The position numbers were made by a program, and so were the translations under genes. A stretch of DNA of 64,000 bases from Wukongibacter sp050859025 (lineage in GTDB: Bacteria > Bacillota > Clostridia > Peptostreptococcales > Caminicellaceae), in contig NZ_CP138200.1 in the NCBI RefSeq assembly GCF_050859025.1, forward strand, positions 5,456,001 to 5,520,000. Direction: 5' to 3'. This document shows positions 1-8,605 of this stretch, one piece after another; the stretch's first letter is position 1; each line of letters opens with the position of its first letter. Below the pieces are notes generated by a model that was given only the letters and a program-made list of their open reading frames with translations, ran no database searches and had not been told where the DNA came from.

Positions 1-706
1 CATCAACTTGATTCTCAGAAAAAATCCTAGGGTTAGCAACTGAGAATGTACTAAAAATTTTATTAGCTGGCATTGATAGAAGTTTTTCTTTAAAGTCAAA
101 TTCATAGCTTTTAATGGTACTTAATATTTCTATTATTTTTTTGCCATCATAAGAATACCATTCGTCCTTAAGAATAATAGCTTTTTCATTTTTTAATCTT
201 ATTTTGGAAATTGTTTTTTCAATTTCTTTTTGCCCTATCCCATCAAAATGGCTCAATAAAATAATATGAGCATTTTCAATTTGATCTATATAGAAGCCTC
301 CAAAATTCTCCGAATAATCATCAAAAGCACTTAGGTCTACAATCGTTATTAGATTATTTATCTTTATATCAAGATCGCAATTTTCTGAAATTTTTCTGCA
401 TATTTTTATAATGTCTGATAGGCTTCCAACTCCAGATGGCTCTATCAATATATGGTCAGGCCTATACTCTGATACTAACTCTTCTATAGCTCTTTTAAAA
501 TCGTGTACTACACTACAACAAATACATCCAGCATAGATTTCTTTAATAGGAAGTTCATTATTAATCAAGTCCCCGTCAATTCCAATATCACCAAACTCAT
601 TTTCAATTAATGCAATCTTGCCTTCCAGCTTTGGTATAACTTTTTTTAAAAAGGTAGTCTTTCCAGCTCCTAAAAACCCAGAAATAATATCTATATTAAT
701 ACTCAA
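1..706 (-). CDS. CobW/P47K-family metal-chaperone GTPase (partial)
   Basis: Reading leftward from a TTG start at 706 behind AAAGGAGG, the frame stays open to the window edge (235 codons). The N-terminus has a P-loop (GFLGAGKTT), the family guanine-loop region ENEFGDIGID and the metal-binding motif GCICC near residue 57, followed by an IEPSG motif. These are hallmarks of the G3E/COG0523 GTPases, which use GTP hydrolysis to deliver metals such as Zn, Co or Ni to target enzymes. The C-terminal CobW_C domain lies outside the window, so metal specificity cannot be judged. No neighbour in the window suggests a client. Confidence 0.88.
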   Translation of the reverse strand, partial: MSINIDIISGFLGAGKTTFLKKVIPKLEGKIALIENEFGDIGIDGDLINNELPIKEIYAGCICCSVVHDFKRAIEELVSEYRPDHILIEPSGVGSLSDIIKICRKISENCDLDIKINNLITIVDLSAFDDYSENFGGFYIDQIENAHIILLSHFDGIGQKEIEKTISKIRLKNEKAIILKDEWYSYDGKKIIEILSTIKSYEFDFKEKLLSMPANKIFSTFSVANPRIFSENQVD

Positions 707-872
707 GGTAAACCTCCTTTGCAACTTAAGTTCTTTCTTCATTATTAATTACCTTGTACATCGATTTGTCGTGTTTTGTCATGTTGAGTATAACACAAAA
801 ATAGGCTGTTACTTATTGAAAAAACTAATACCTAAGCTAGTATTATAGAAATCTATTATAGGTTAGAAGTCA

Positions 873-1387
873 AGGGTTAGGCTAAACTTTATATGCGATT
901 TTAGATATCACCATTTCGGTAATATTAAAATACTCTACAAGCTCTTTTTGACCCATCAATTTATACTTTAACACCTCATGAATAAAGTTCTTCTTTATTT
1001 CACTAACATATCTACTCTTTGATCTCCCTCTCAAGTCATCTATATTATCTTTATACATTTTTTCAATATCATTAGTTATATTGTCTAAGCTCTTATTTTC
1101 AGTTTTTTCTTTAATCTCGTCATTAATATTTATCTCTTCTTTCAAAACCATTTTATAGTCTATTTCTCTATCTATTTTCGTATCTGTAACATATTCTAAA
1201 TATCTATTTTCAGCCTCTTTCTTATAATTTGAAAACATAGACAAAGGAAAGTCTATATCACAAATACCAAAATTCTCTCCCATGTATTCTTTATGACTAC
1301 TCCATTTATAATTAATATCCGATATATTTGCTTTTTCTGGGTTCTTATGTATATATCTGATTAACTCTAATAGATATTCATCTCTAT
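873..1387 (-). pseudogene. Truncated RAYT/Y1-type transposase, C-terminal fragment
   Basis: This is the C-terminal part of the 275-aa transposase found intact at 5905-6732; homology begins abruptly at about 1387, where the intact copy continues into its catalytic N-terminal half. The HUH and tyrosine motifs are therefore missing. The reading frame of the remaining part is open, with the DnaA-C-like helix-turn-helix tail still recognisable. Its stop codon lies inside the element end at 873-893 (AGGGTTAGGCTAAACTTT), which differs by one base from the terminal repeat of the complete element. Confidence 0.85.
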
Positions 1388-1482
1388 ATTAGTTTCTCTC
1401 TTTTGCAGTTTATATCAAAGTGGTTGAATCAACCTCCTTTCCGTGGTAAAATTATAAAATACTATTAAGTTAAATCTTTTCA

Positions 1483-1552
1483 AAGGAGGCTTTGGTGATG
1501 GGAATTTGGATGTAACGGCAAGGCCGTTTTAGGAAAATATCGGCCTTGCTGT
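1483..1552 (+). promoter_or_regulatory. Mini-ORF leader (MGIWM) plus hairpin upstream of hydrolase
   Basis: A near-perfect Shine-Dalgarno (AAAGGAGG, 1482-1489) sits 8 nt before an ATG at 1498 that encodes only MGIWM and stops at 1515. The stop overlaps a strong hairpin: ACGGCAAGGCCG (1515-1526) pairs with CGGCCTTGCTGT (1541-1552) across a 14-nt loop. No U-run follows. The hydrolase ATG comes 40 nt later. A strong RBS, a five-codon peptide and a hairpin ahead of a gene is the geometry of translation-coupled attenuators. The inducer and the function are inference. Confidence 0.5.
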
Positions 1553-1591
1553 CTGTATAATAAATAAAACTTATATAAACAGGAGGCTATT

Positions 1592-2356
1592 ATGGCTTAT
1601 TTTAACTATAAATCACACAAAATTTACTATCAAGAAATTGGAAGCGGTACACCGCTGTTGATGTTGCATGGAAACACTGCATCGTCTGTCATGTTTTCTG
1701 AAATTGCACCGAGATATGCACAGGATTACAAAGTGATTTTGATAGATTTCCTTGGCTGTGGAAAATCAGATCGTGTTCAGCAGTGGGAAGAAGATTTGTG
1801 GTACGATGAGGCTATGCAGGTAATCTGCTTTTTGGAAGAAAAGGGATACCAAAATGTAAATATCATTGGTACAAGCGGTGGTGCGCTCGCAGCCTTGAAT
1901 ATCGCACTGGAGCGTCCCGACCTTGTGAACAAACTCATTGCGGACAGCTTTGAGGGTGAACAAGCGAGTCCTGTCGTTACAGAAACCTTACGTCTTGGGC
2001 GTGAAGCCTCGAAACATGATTCTGGTGCAAAGATGTTCTATGAGATGATGAATGGCACAGATTGGGAATCTGTTGTCGATGCAGACACGCAAGCTGTTAT
2101 TTCCCATGCAAACAATATCGTAGAATTCTTCCACCAGCCGCTTTCCAGATTGAATCCAGATGTATTGTTCACAGGCAGTCGTGAAGATGTGCTTTTTCCG
2201 AAAGGATTTTATGATGAAGTGTTTGCAGAAATGCTTCATAAAATCGGACATGGTCAACAGTACCTATTTGAGCACGGTGGGCATCCAGCAATTCTGTCAA
2301 ATCAAGATGAATTCGTCACAATCAGCAAGGCTTTCTTGGAATCTAAAGCAGATTGA
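1592..2356 (+). CDS. Alpha/beta hydrolase (254 aa)
   Basis: A single-domain alpha/beta hydrolase of normal length. The oxyanion region LLMLHGNTAS is near residue 25, the nucleophile elbow GTSGG near residue 95, an acidic segment GSREDVLFP near residue 196 and a C-terminal histidine in HGGHP near residue 228, giving a plausible Ser-Asp-His triad. There is no signal peptide, so it is cytoplasmic. The start is set by CAGGAGGC 5 nt upstream. The leader hairpin upstream and a rho-independent terminator downstream make it a monocistronic unit. Its base composition is noticeably less AT-rich than its neighbours, suggesting acquisition. The substrate is unknown. Confidence 0.85.
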   Translation: MAYFNYKSHKIYYQEIGSGTPLLMLHGNTASSVMFSEIAPRYAQDYKVILIDFLGCGKSDRVQQWEEDLWYDEAMQVICFLEEKGYQNVNIIGTSGGALAALNIALERPDLVNKLIADSFEGEQASPVVTETLRLGREASKHDSGAKMFYEMMNGTDWESVVDADTQAVISHANNIVEFFHQPLSRLNPDVLFTGSREDVLFPKGFYDEVFAEMLHKIGHGQQYLFEHGGHPAILSNQDEFVTISKAFLESKAD

Positions 2357-2390
2357 TGTTTTTCAATAAAACTTAACTAGACTCGAAATC

Positions 2391-2434
2391 GAGCCGTTGC
2401 ATCTTTATTCTGATGCAACGGCTCCTTGTTCTTT
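2391..2434 (+). terminator. Rho-independent terminator after the hydrolase
   Basis: GAGCCGTTGCATC pairs perfectly with GATGCAACGGCTC across an 8-nt loop, followed by CTTGTTCTTT. It lies 34 nt after the hydrolase stop. Confidence 0.85.
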
Positions 2435-2711
2435 ACAAACCCAAAATCGTCCAAATATAAAGCGGTGCTGTTAGGGTAAACACTAAACACGCAAAAAGAA
2501 TTGCCAGTACCTCCCACTCAAACTGACCATGTTTCCGATAATCAAAATAGGCAAGTCCTAATTTTGCAAAAAAAAGCACCGCAGCAATTAGATCAATAGC
2601 AGGGAAAACCACCTTGTTGACAGCTGTCTTAATCTGACTTGATGCATCTTTCCATGTTCCTTCAATGTCTCCTGCTACATCACCTGCTCCAGCTGCAAAA
2701 ACAGTAGGCAA
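2433..2711 (-). pseudogene. Conjugative-element protein (DUF3852-like), N-terminally truncated
   Basis: The protein carries a mature N-terminus PTVFAAGAGDVAG, then two hydrophobic segments and the motif FDYRKHGQFEW, as in small DUF3852-type pilin-like proteins of clostridial integrative conjugative elements. The family normally has a signal peptide before PTVFAAG. Here a TAA codon lies directly before the TTG that would have to serve as start, so the leader is lost. It marks the remains of a larger conjugative element; no VirB4- or VirD4-type gene remains nearby. Confidence 0.6.
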
Positions 2712-2736
2712 TTAGGGTCAGATACTATTGACAATT

Positions 2737-3589
2737 TTACTGAATCGTAGAAATCTCTATATTGAACACAGTTCCCTTGCCGATTTCACTGTTCAAATTG
2801 ATTTTTCTACCATGGATTGTAATAGCGGATTTTGTAAAATTGAGACCAAGTCCTAGCCCCTTCTGCTGAACATAATTCTTAATTCGATAAAAAGGTTCAA
2901 AAATATTTTCTATTTCTTTTTCTGCAATTCCGCCACCGAAATCCGAAACCTGTATTTCAATTTTATAATTACAATAATTACATGATGTCGTAACCGTTAC
3001 CTGAGATTGGGTATATTTAATCGCATTTTCCACTACGTTATAAATCGCCCGATACAAGAGCACCTCATTACCTTTTATAACTGGTACCTGTTTGATTTCG
3101 CAAGTAAAATCAATCTCTTTATTTGTCACAATCATTTTCAAATCATCAGCAATGTCAGAAATCAACTCATCAACCTTTACGTCGTCGTCAATCACTGCAT
3201 TTTATTCCTGAACCATATCCGGCAAGGCCTCGATTAAAGCGTTCATCTTATTCACAGACTGTTCTGCAATCAATAACGTGTATCTATAGTCCTCAATTGC
3301 CCTTTCATCTTGATCTTTCAATACATCAATGTTGGCCCTCACCACCGCAAGTGGGGTTTTTAATAACTCTCGTTTTTTGATTATTCTCTCTTAAAGATTC
3401 TAAGATTGTAAGCCCATCGATATCTGCTAAATTAATATCCAGTACGACCAAATCATACTCATCAATTTCTATCAGCTCCTATGCCAGCTCACCGATAGAA
3501 GCAACATCAATTGCATAGCTTTCCTTTTTTAGACCTTTTACTAAAGCATTCAATATGTTGTTCTCATCTTCTACAATCAACAATCTCAA
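2737..3589 (-). pseudogene. Two-component system remnant: response regulator joined to histidine kinase by deletion
   Basis: From a TTG at 3589 the minus strand encodes a receiver-domain start (LLIVEDENN) and the phosphoacceptor stretch YDLVVLDINLADIDG, with one in-frame TAG. At about 3365-3370 it changes frame and runs into a kinase DHp segment (LKTPLAVVRANIDVL), crosses a TAA near 3202 and continues through a good HATPase domain with an N box (NVVENAIKY), a G1 box (VSDFGGGI) and a G2-like GLGLGL. The DNA-binding domain of the regulator and the sensor part and catalytic His of the kinase are gone. One deletion fused the two genes, followed by point decay. Confidence 0.75.
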
Positions 3590-3609
3590 TTCAATCACCT
3601 TTTTTTGCT

Positions 3610-3660
3610 ATGTCCAAAACACCAAATTCGTTTTTGCATGGTCTTTAGTGTTTTGGACAT
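3610..3660. repeat. 13-bp perfect inverted repeat
   Basis: ATGTCCAAAACAC (3610-3622) is the exact reverse complement of GTGTTTTGGACAT (3648-3660), separated by 25 bp. No convincing T-run follows on either strand, so it may be an operator or a relic rather than a terminator. Confidence 0.6.
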
Positions 3661-4053
3661 CTTTGTTATTTTGAACCCCAATTTTTTTCTTCCTAGGTTC
3701 GAAGTTCTTCTGTTTTTTTCTCGTTAATAGGTCATTTACTTTGTTTTGGTACATTATTGGTAAGCACACTACATCAATAATTTTTCCATCTTTATCAATT
3801 GTAAGAGCTTCTATACACTGAACGATTGTGATAACATCGCTTAGCTACGATAACTGCAGTTTTATCACTTATCATATCATCTAAACATTGAACAACTCTA
3901 ACAACCTATGGTGTCGCCTTTGATTCCGAATCAGCAAGAATTTTTCCTGCTATTGCCGAGTCAACTCCTGGTGCAAATGCTGCTACGCTTCCTGTTGTTA
4001 GCATCATTGCACATATAGACATAATGATTGCGTTTTTTTTTCTTCTTAATCAT
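3661..4053 (-). pseudogene. Decayed gene for a small exported protein
   Basis: An ATG at 4053 behind an AAGGAGGA site starts MIKKKK. A run of nine A residues then throws the frame off; in the corrected frame a signal sequence follows (AIIMSICAMMLTTGSVAAFA). A later in-frame TAG and another frame change break the rest. Two similar segments are readable, VVRVVQCLDDMISDKTAVI and VITIVQCIEALTIDKDGKI, suggesting an internal repeat with a conserved VQC. I do not recognise the family. It sits next to the two-component remnant and may have been its partner. Confidence 0.5.
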
Positions 4054-4199
4054 GATATTTTCCTCCTTAATTTCATGCTATCTCTTAACGCAATCTTAAT
4101 ATATCATTGTCAATGTAAAATCATCGTTAATTTTGAATTTTGTTTTTAGTTCCATTTTTTTAACATTACTTAATTAAACGCTACTTTCAAAAAATATTA

Positions 4200-5132
4200 C
4201 TATTTACAAGTCCTTTCTTTCCTCATCTGATGACCCCAGCACTCCGTAATAATTCTCTGTGCCGCATAGACAGAAGTCATGGAAGAATCAAGTTTAGGTG
4301 CTACTTCTACCACATCAAAACCAATAATTGGTAAATCAAACAATCCTTTCAAAAGATTCAAAAGCTGTCTTGAAGTCAGCCCACCGAACTTAGGTGTTCC
4401 AGTACCCGCTGAGAAAGCTGGATCTAAACAATCAATGTCTACTGTTAAATAAATACTTTGAAGGTGAGCCATTTTATCCTTAACAGTTTTAATTACATTC
4501 GATGTTCCTAACATCTCGAACTCAACAGCATTAATTGCATTAATTTTATTTTCCTTTATGAAATTTAGTTCATCCACTTCAACAGAACGAATTGCTATAA
4601 AAAATATATTCTCACTACTACTCACATTATCCATTTCAATTGCTCTTCGCTCTGTACAGCCATGAGATACCTTACTACCACACAACTCATCACATAAATC
4701 AAAATGGGCATCAATGTGAATAATTCCAAACTCATGATCAATTGCTTTGTTTATTCCACTTAGTACAGGAATCGTAACAGAATGATCTCCACCAATCATA
4801 GTAAAAAATTTCTGATTTTTCACTAACTCACTAACCTTTTGTTCTACAACACTAAACAAAGTCTCATAGTCTTCGCTACAAAAGTCGCCAAGATCAACCA
4901 CCTTCGTACCAGTCAAATCTTCAAAATATTCTGTTGTAGGTGGTATAGGTACAGTCGTTTCTCTGATTGCAGCTGGTGCATATTTTGCTCCATCCCTATA
5001 ACTTACATTTCCGTCGAAAGGTATTCCGAATACTATGACGTCCGCATCGGTCTCTTTTTCTTCACTGCTTATCCCATTACAAAGCCCACCCCAAAGTCCG
5101 CCTGTTTTAATCATTTCATCAGTGCTTTTCAT
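4200..5132 (-). CDS. Agmatinase/arginase-family ureohydrolase
   Basis: A manganese-dependent ureohydrolase. Visible ligand motifs are GGDHS (near residue 115), IHIDAHFDL (near residue 137) and VDIDCLDPAF (near residue 220), together with the C-terminal GFDVVEVAPKLD. The family hydrolyses guanidino compounds to urea plus an amine: agmatine to putrescine, and relatives act on guanidinobutyrate or guanidine. I chose ATG 5132, which follows GGAGGATTGT, over the upstream in-frame ATG at 5162; this gives 310 aa, typical for agmatinases. A palindromic operator lies in the gap to the upstream tetR-like gene, so it is probably the target of that repressor. The exact substrate is not decidable. Confidence 0.88.
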   Translation of the reverse strand: MKSTDEMIKTGGLWGGLCNGISSEEKETDADVIVFGIPFDGNVSYRDGAKYAPAAIRETTVPIPPTTEYFEDLTGTKVVDLGDFCSEDYETLFSVVEQKVSELVKNQKFFTMIGGDHSVTIPVLSGINKAIDHEFGIIHIDAHFDLCDELCGSKVSHGCTERRAIEMDNVSSSENIFFIAIRSVEVDELNFIKENKINAINAVEFEMLGTSNVIKTVKDKMAHLQSIYLTVDIDCLDPAFSAGTGTPKFGGLTSRQLLNLLKGLFDLPIIGFDVVEVAPKLDSSMTSVYAAQRIITECWGHQMRKERTCK

Positions 5133-5161
5133 ACAATCCTCCTTATATAAAATCACAAACA

Positions 5162-5200
5162 AAAAGATAACATGTTATCTTTTAAAATATAACATGTTAT
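5162..5200. promoter_or_regulatory. Tandem palindromic operator of the TetR regulator
   Basis: Positions 5162-5183 form a 22-bp perfect palindrome with core GATAACATGTTATC. Positions 5189-5200 repeat the core (ATAACATGTTAT). The two centres are 22 bp apart, about two helical turns, which suits side-by-side dimers. The sites lie between the tetR-like gene and the agmatinase-family gene. Confidence 0.75.
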
Positions 5201-5224
5201 CTTCAAGTATGTCAACACTATTTA

Positions 5225-5833
5225 CTACCAATCCCATTTATCAAATATCTCTCTAAAAACCATCAATAGCATTTTTATTGTAGCCTCTCTGATATCATGG
5301 GTTCCTTGCTTTATAAGCCAATCTAATATGACCCCACGATCCACTTTTAGAATAATATCATCAACTTCTGTCCAGCTGTATTTTGTACTATATTTATTTA
5401 CAAGTTCTTCTAATAACATTTGATCATGTAAGCTATATTTTTCAGAGTCCAGTACTTTCCAAAGTGAACCTTGATTACCCATGTCCAGTTGTGCGGAACA
5501 GTAAACCTTAAGTAGTTCTAGTCCAAAATTACTTACAAGCCCTTTATTCATATCGCCCACCATTTCGGCGTAATTGATAGGTGTAAAATCTTCCTTAAGT
5601 TCAAAAAATTTCTCCCATTGTTTGGTAAATCCCTCATTGAAAATTGAAATCAAAATATCTTCTTTGCAACTGTAATATTTATAAAATGCACCTGTGGTAA
5701 CATTAGCTTGTGCTGCAATTTCTCTCAATGTAGTAGCAGCATAGCCCTTTTCAATAAACAGCGCTTCTGCTATTCGAGTAATACGCGCCTTTGTCTCTAA
5801 TGCCTTATTAGAAATCAACTTACTCATTTTCAT
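5225..5833 (-). CDS. TetR-family transcriptional repressor
   Basis: 202 aa with a classical N-terminal TetR helix-turn-helix (residues about 15-60, TTLREIAAQANVTTGAFYKY) and a variable ligand-binding C-terminal domain. It is transcribed in the same direction as the agmatinase-family gene that follows. Because the palindromes lie only between the two genes and not ahead of this one, it probably controls the downstream gene rather than itself. The ligand is unknown; the reaction product or substrate is a natural candidate. Confidence 0.9.
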   Translation of the reverse strand: MKMSKLISNKALETKARITRIAEALFIEKGYAATTLREIAAQANVTTGAFYKYYSCKEDILISIFNEGFTKQWEKFFELKEDFTPINYAEMVGDMNKGLVSNFGLELLKVYCSAQLDMGNQGSLWKVLDSEKYSLHDQMLLEELVNKYSTKYSWTEVDDIILKVDRGVILDWLIKQGTHDIREATIKMLLMVFREIFDKWDW

Positions 5834-5888
5834 TACCCCATCCTTACTTAGTATTCTTCCTTAAGTTTCTATACATCCAAACAAATTA

Positions 5889-6783
5889 AGGGTCAGGCTA
5901 AACTTTAAACTTTATAAGCAATTTTAGATATCGCCATTTCGCTAACATTAAGATACTCTGCAAGCTCTTTTTGACTCATCAGTTTATACTTTAGCACCTC
6001 ATGAATGAAGTTCTTCTTTATTTCACTAACATATCTACTCTTTGATCTCCCTCTCAAGTCATCTATATTAACCTTATACATTTTCTCAATATCATCAATT
6101 ATATTGTCTAGACTCTTATTTTCAGTTTTTTCTTTAATATCACTGCTCATATCTATATCTTCTTCTAAAACCAATTTATAGTCTATTTCTCTATCTGTTT
6201 TCGCATCCGTAACATATTCTAAATATCTATTTTCAGCCTCTTTCTTATAATTTGAAAACATAGACAAAGGAAAGTCTATATCACAAATACCAAAATTTTT
6301 TCCTATATATTCTTTATGACTACTCCATTTATAATTAATATCCGATATTTTTGCTTTTTCTGGGTTCTTATGTATATATCTGATTAACTCTAATAGATAT
6401 TCATCTCTATTACAGAGTATTGCTTTATATCTTTGTTCAAATACATGGCCAGTTCTATCATATTTTTTATTATAATATTGAGTATATGTTTGTTGGATAA
6501 GCTGCATTATCTTTGATAATGGTGTTTTGGATACCTCTATTAATAAATGTGCATGGTTATCCATAATTACATATGCATACAATTTACCTTCATATTTCTC
6601 TTTATACTTTTTTACTCTTTTCAGATATTCTAATTTGTCATTATCAATATCAAATATACATCTCTTATTATTGCCTCTTACAATAACATGATATAGTGCT
6701 CCTTCGTAATGCACTCTAGGTTTTCTTGGCATTTTATCACCCTATTTTATTATATCATAAAGTTTAAAGTTTAGCCTGACCCT
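5889..6783 (-). mobile_element. Complete RAYT-type element with 27-bp perfect terminal inverted repeats
   Basis: An 895-bp unit. Its left end (5889-5915, starting AGGGTCAGGCTAAAC) is the exact reverse complement of its right end (6757-6783, ending GTTTAGCCTGACCCT). Within each end the sequence AAAGTTT is repeated. It contains a single intact transposase gene whose last codons and stop lie in the left repeat. Solo and partial copies of the same ends occur at 873, 7175, 14471, 19334, 21104, 22564, 26263 and 26757. Confidence 0.85.
5905..6732 (-). CDS. Y1/HUH transposase (RAYT-like, PF01797 type) with DnaA-like C-terminal HTH
   Basis: 275 aa and the only full-length copy in the window. The N-terminal half is an IS200/REP-associated tyrosine transposase: it starts MPRKPRVHYEGALYHV, has the HUH pair in VIMDNHAHLLIE (near residue 60) and the tyrosine-bearing region TYTQYYNKKYDRTGHVF (near residue 90). 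The last 70 residues form a helix-turn-helix domain resembling the C-terminus of DnaA. Such enzymes nick and join single-stranded DNA at hairpin-bearing ends. The start follows AGGGTGATAAA. All other copies in the window are truncated or interrupted, so this copy could act in trans on them. Confidence 0.9.
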   Translation of the reverse strand: MPRKPRVHYEGALYHVIVRGNNKRCIFDIDNDKLEYLKRVKKYKEKYEGKLYAYVIMDNHAHLLIEVSKTPLSKIMQLIQQTYTQYYNKKYDRTGHVFEQRYKAILCNRDEYLLELIRYIHKNPEKAKISDINYKWSSHKEYIGKNFGICDIDFPLSMFSNYKKEAENRYLEYVTDAKTDREIDYKLVLEEDIDMSSDIKEKTENKSLDNIIDDIEKMYKVNIDDLRGRSKSRYVSEIKKNFIHEVLKYKLMSQKELAEYLNVSEMAISKIAYKV

Positions 6784-7201
6784 ATAACTTTCTATATCTA
6801 ATTAACTCTAATAGATATTCATCTCTATTACAAAGTATTGCTTTGTATCTTTGTTCAAATACATGTCCAGTTCTATCATATTTCTTATTATAGTATTGGG
6901 TATATGTTTGTTGGATAAGCTGCATTATCTTTGATAATGGTGTCCTTAATACCTCTATTAATAAATGTGCATGGTTATCCATAATTACATATGCATACAA
7001 TTTACCTTCATATTTCTCTTTATACTTTTTTACTCTTTTCAGATATTCTAATTTGTCATTATCAATATCAAATATACATCTCTTATTATTGCCTCTTACA
7101 ATAACATGATATAGTGCTCCTTCGTAATGCACTCTAGGTTTTCTTGGCATTTTATCACCCTATTTTATTATATCATAAAGTTTAAAGTTTAGCCTGACCC
7201 T
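6784..7201 (-). pseudogene. Tandem truncated copy of the RAYT element
   Basis: Directly abutting the complete element is a second copy keeping only the first ~118 codons of the transposase (start at 7150) and the right terminal repeat (7175-7201). Both right ends are followed by the same bases, TATAACTTTC. The second copy thus arose by local duplication or slippage rather than by independent insertion. Its HUH motif is present but the second half is absent. Confidence 0.8.
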
Positions 7202-7260
7202 ATAACTTTCCACACAGGACTCCACATATATGGACCTACTAGTAAAGTAAATATACATAT

Positions 7261-7620
7261 CTATATAGTTTCTAAATCTTTCACTGTTTTCTCGTTTTCT
7301 ATGTTACCTGTATTTAAAGTTGATTTGGCTTCAATAAGCATCACATGAACCTCTTCTTTTGCAAATGGCATATGCTCAACACCCCTTGGTATAATAATGC
7401 ACTCATGTTCATTTAATACAACATCTTTACCTCGAAACTTAATAGTAAGTGTTCCTTTAATAATATAAAACATTTCATCTTCATTTTCATGAACATGCCA
7501 AACAAATTCGTCTTTGAATTTCGCTAATTTTACATACGAGTCATTTGCTTCACCAATAATCTTTGGTTCCCAATAATTATCAATTAATCTCAGTTTTTCT
7601 TTCATATTAATTTTGTTCAT
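7261..7620 (-). CDS. Single-domain cupin protein
   Basis: 119 aa forming one small beta-barrel cupin. The metal-binding motif 1 reads HVHENEDEMFYIIKG (about residues 38-52) and motif 2 includes PRGVEHMPF (near residue 84). Its ATG lies inside the end of the upstream transporter gene (14-nt overlap), so the two are translationally coupled. Without a dedicated catalytic signature it could be an isomerase-like enzyme or a small-molecule binder working with the exporter. Confidence 0.8.
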   Translation of the reverse strand: MNKINMKEKLRLIDNYWEPKIIGEANDSYVKLAKFKDEFVWHVHENEDEMFYIIKGTLTIKFRGKDVVLNEHECIIIPRGVEHMPFAKEEVHVMLIEAKSTLNTGNIENEKTVKDLETI

Positions 7621-8557
7621 TTATACCTACCTCCTCGTTCAAAATTATATTTGCCTTTGTAAGACGTTTTTCCACTCGTAATTCAATTTTTTCTCTACAG
7701 GAATAAATAAGCAGTCCTACGATTATTATGATAATTCCTACGATTTGTTTATTAGTAATTCGTTCATTAAGTATCAGTATTGACAATAACGTTGTCCAAA
7801 CAACTTCTGTTAAAATCACAACAGATACAGTTGTTGTATTCAACCATTTTAATACCCAGTTGATGAGCATTTGACCAAATATGGTTGAAAATATCGCCAT
7901 ACATAAGAATAGAGCCCATGTTTCTCTGGTGTACTCAGTAAATGTTGTCTGCTGCAAGATTCCATAAGCAAATAAAATAATCGCGCTACTAAAATATCCA
8001 AGCAAAGAATACCCTAAAACACTTATATGCTGGCGTAACGATTTACCAACAAAAAAATATCCCGTTATGAGCATAGCTGCTAAAAGCGCTAAAAAATCAC
8101 CATACAAGGCTAATGTGCTACTTTGAAAATCTTGCCACCCAATAAAGGCACTGCCGAAAATTGAAAGAAGTATACCGCTAATCCCTATATAATTAACTCG
8201 CTCCTTCAAGAAAAGATAACCAGCGAGCACAGTAAATATAGGCTGAAGCGTTACAATCACAGTTGAGCTTGCTACCGATGTATAATTCAAAGATTCAAAC
8301 CAGAACACATAATGACTCGCTAATAAGATACCTGAAATACAGCCTAGAAAATACTGTTTCGTGGTTAGGGAATTCAACTCATTTCTCAACCTCTTATTTA
8401 ATATAACTACTGGTAACATTATCAGTCCAGAGAAAAATAGCCTATAAAAAGCAATGACAGTTGCAGAAGCATCTAATACTTTGACAAATATTGCAGATGT
8501 TGATAAAAAAAATACACCAATTATTAATATGATTATATTGAATTTTGATTTATTCAT
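7607..8557 (-). CDS. EamA/DMT-family transporter
   Basis: 316 aa with ten predicted hydrophobic segments in two homologous halves, as in drug/metabolite exporters of the EamA family. The first half ends near VTLQPIFTVLAGYLFLKERV and the second has the matching VVILTEVVWTTLLSILILNERI. It sits in the cytoplasmic membrane and probably exports a metabolite or amino-acid-like compound. It is divergent from the XRE-cupin regulator, the usual arrangement for a locally controlled transporter, and overlaps the cupin gene. Confidence 0.88.
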   Translation of the reverse strand: MNKSKFNIIILIIGVFFLSTSAIFVKVLDASATVIAFYRLFFSGLIMLPVVILNKRLRNELNSLTTKQYFLGCISGILLASHYVFWFESLNYTSVASSTVIVTLQPIFTVLAGYLFLKERVNYIGISGILLSIFGSAFIGWQDFQSSTLALYGDFLALLAAMLITGYFFVGKSLRQHISVLGYSLLGYFSSAIILFAYGILQQTTFTEYTRETWALFLCMAIFSTIFGQMLINWVLKWLNTTTVSVVILTEVVWTTLLSILILNERITNKQIVGIIIIIVGLLIYSCREKIELRVEKRLTKANIILNEEVGINEQN

Positions 8558-8591
8558 AAAAACCCCCCTTTATTAATTATAATAAACACAG

Positions 8592-8605
8592 TACAATATA
8601 TTGTA
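8592..8605. promoter_or_regulatory. Palindrome in the divergent promoter region
   Basis: TACAATATATTGTA is a perfect 14-bp palindrome in the gap between the exporter and the XRE-cupin gene, a candidate operator for that regulator. AT-richness makes chance occurrence possible. Confidence 0.4.

Noticed and set aside
1766..2257. Open frames opposite the alpha/beta hydrolase
   Set aside because: They lie wholly within a gene with clear motifs and have no ribosome site.
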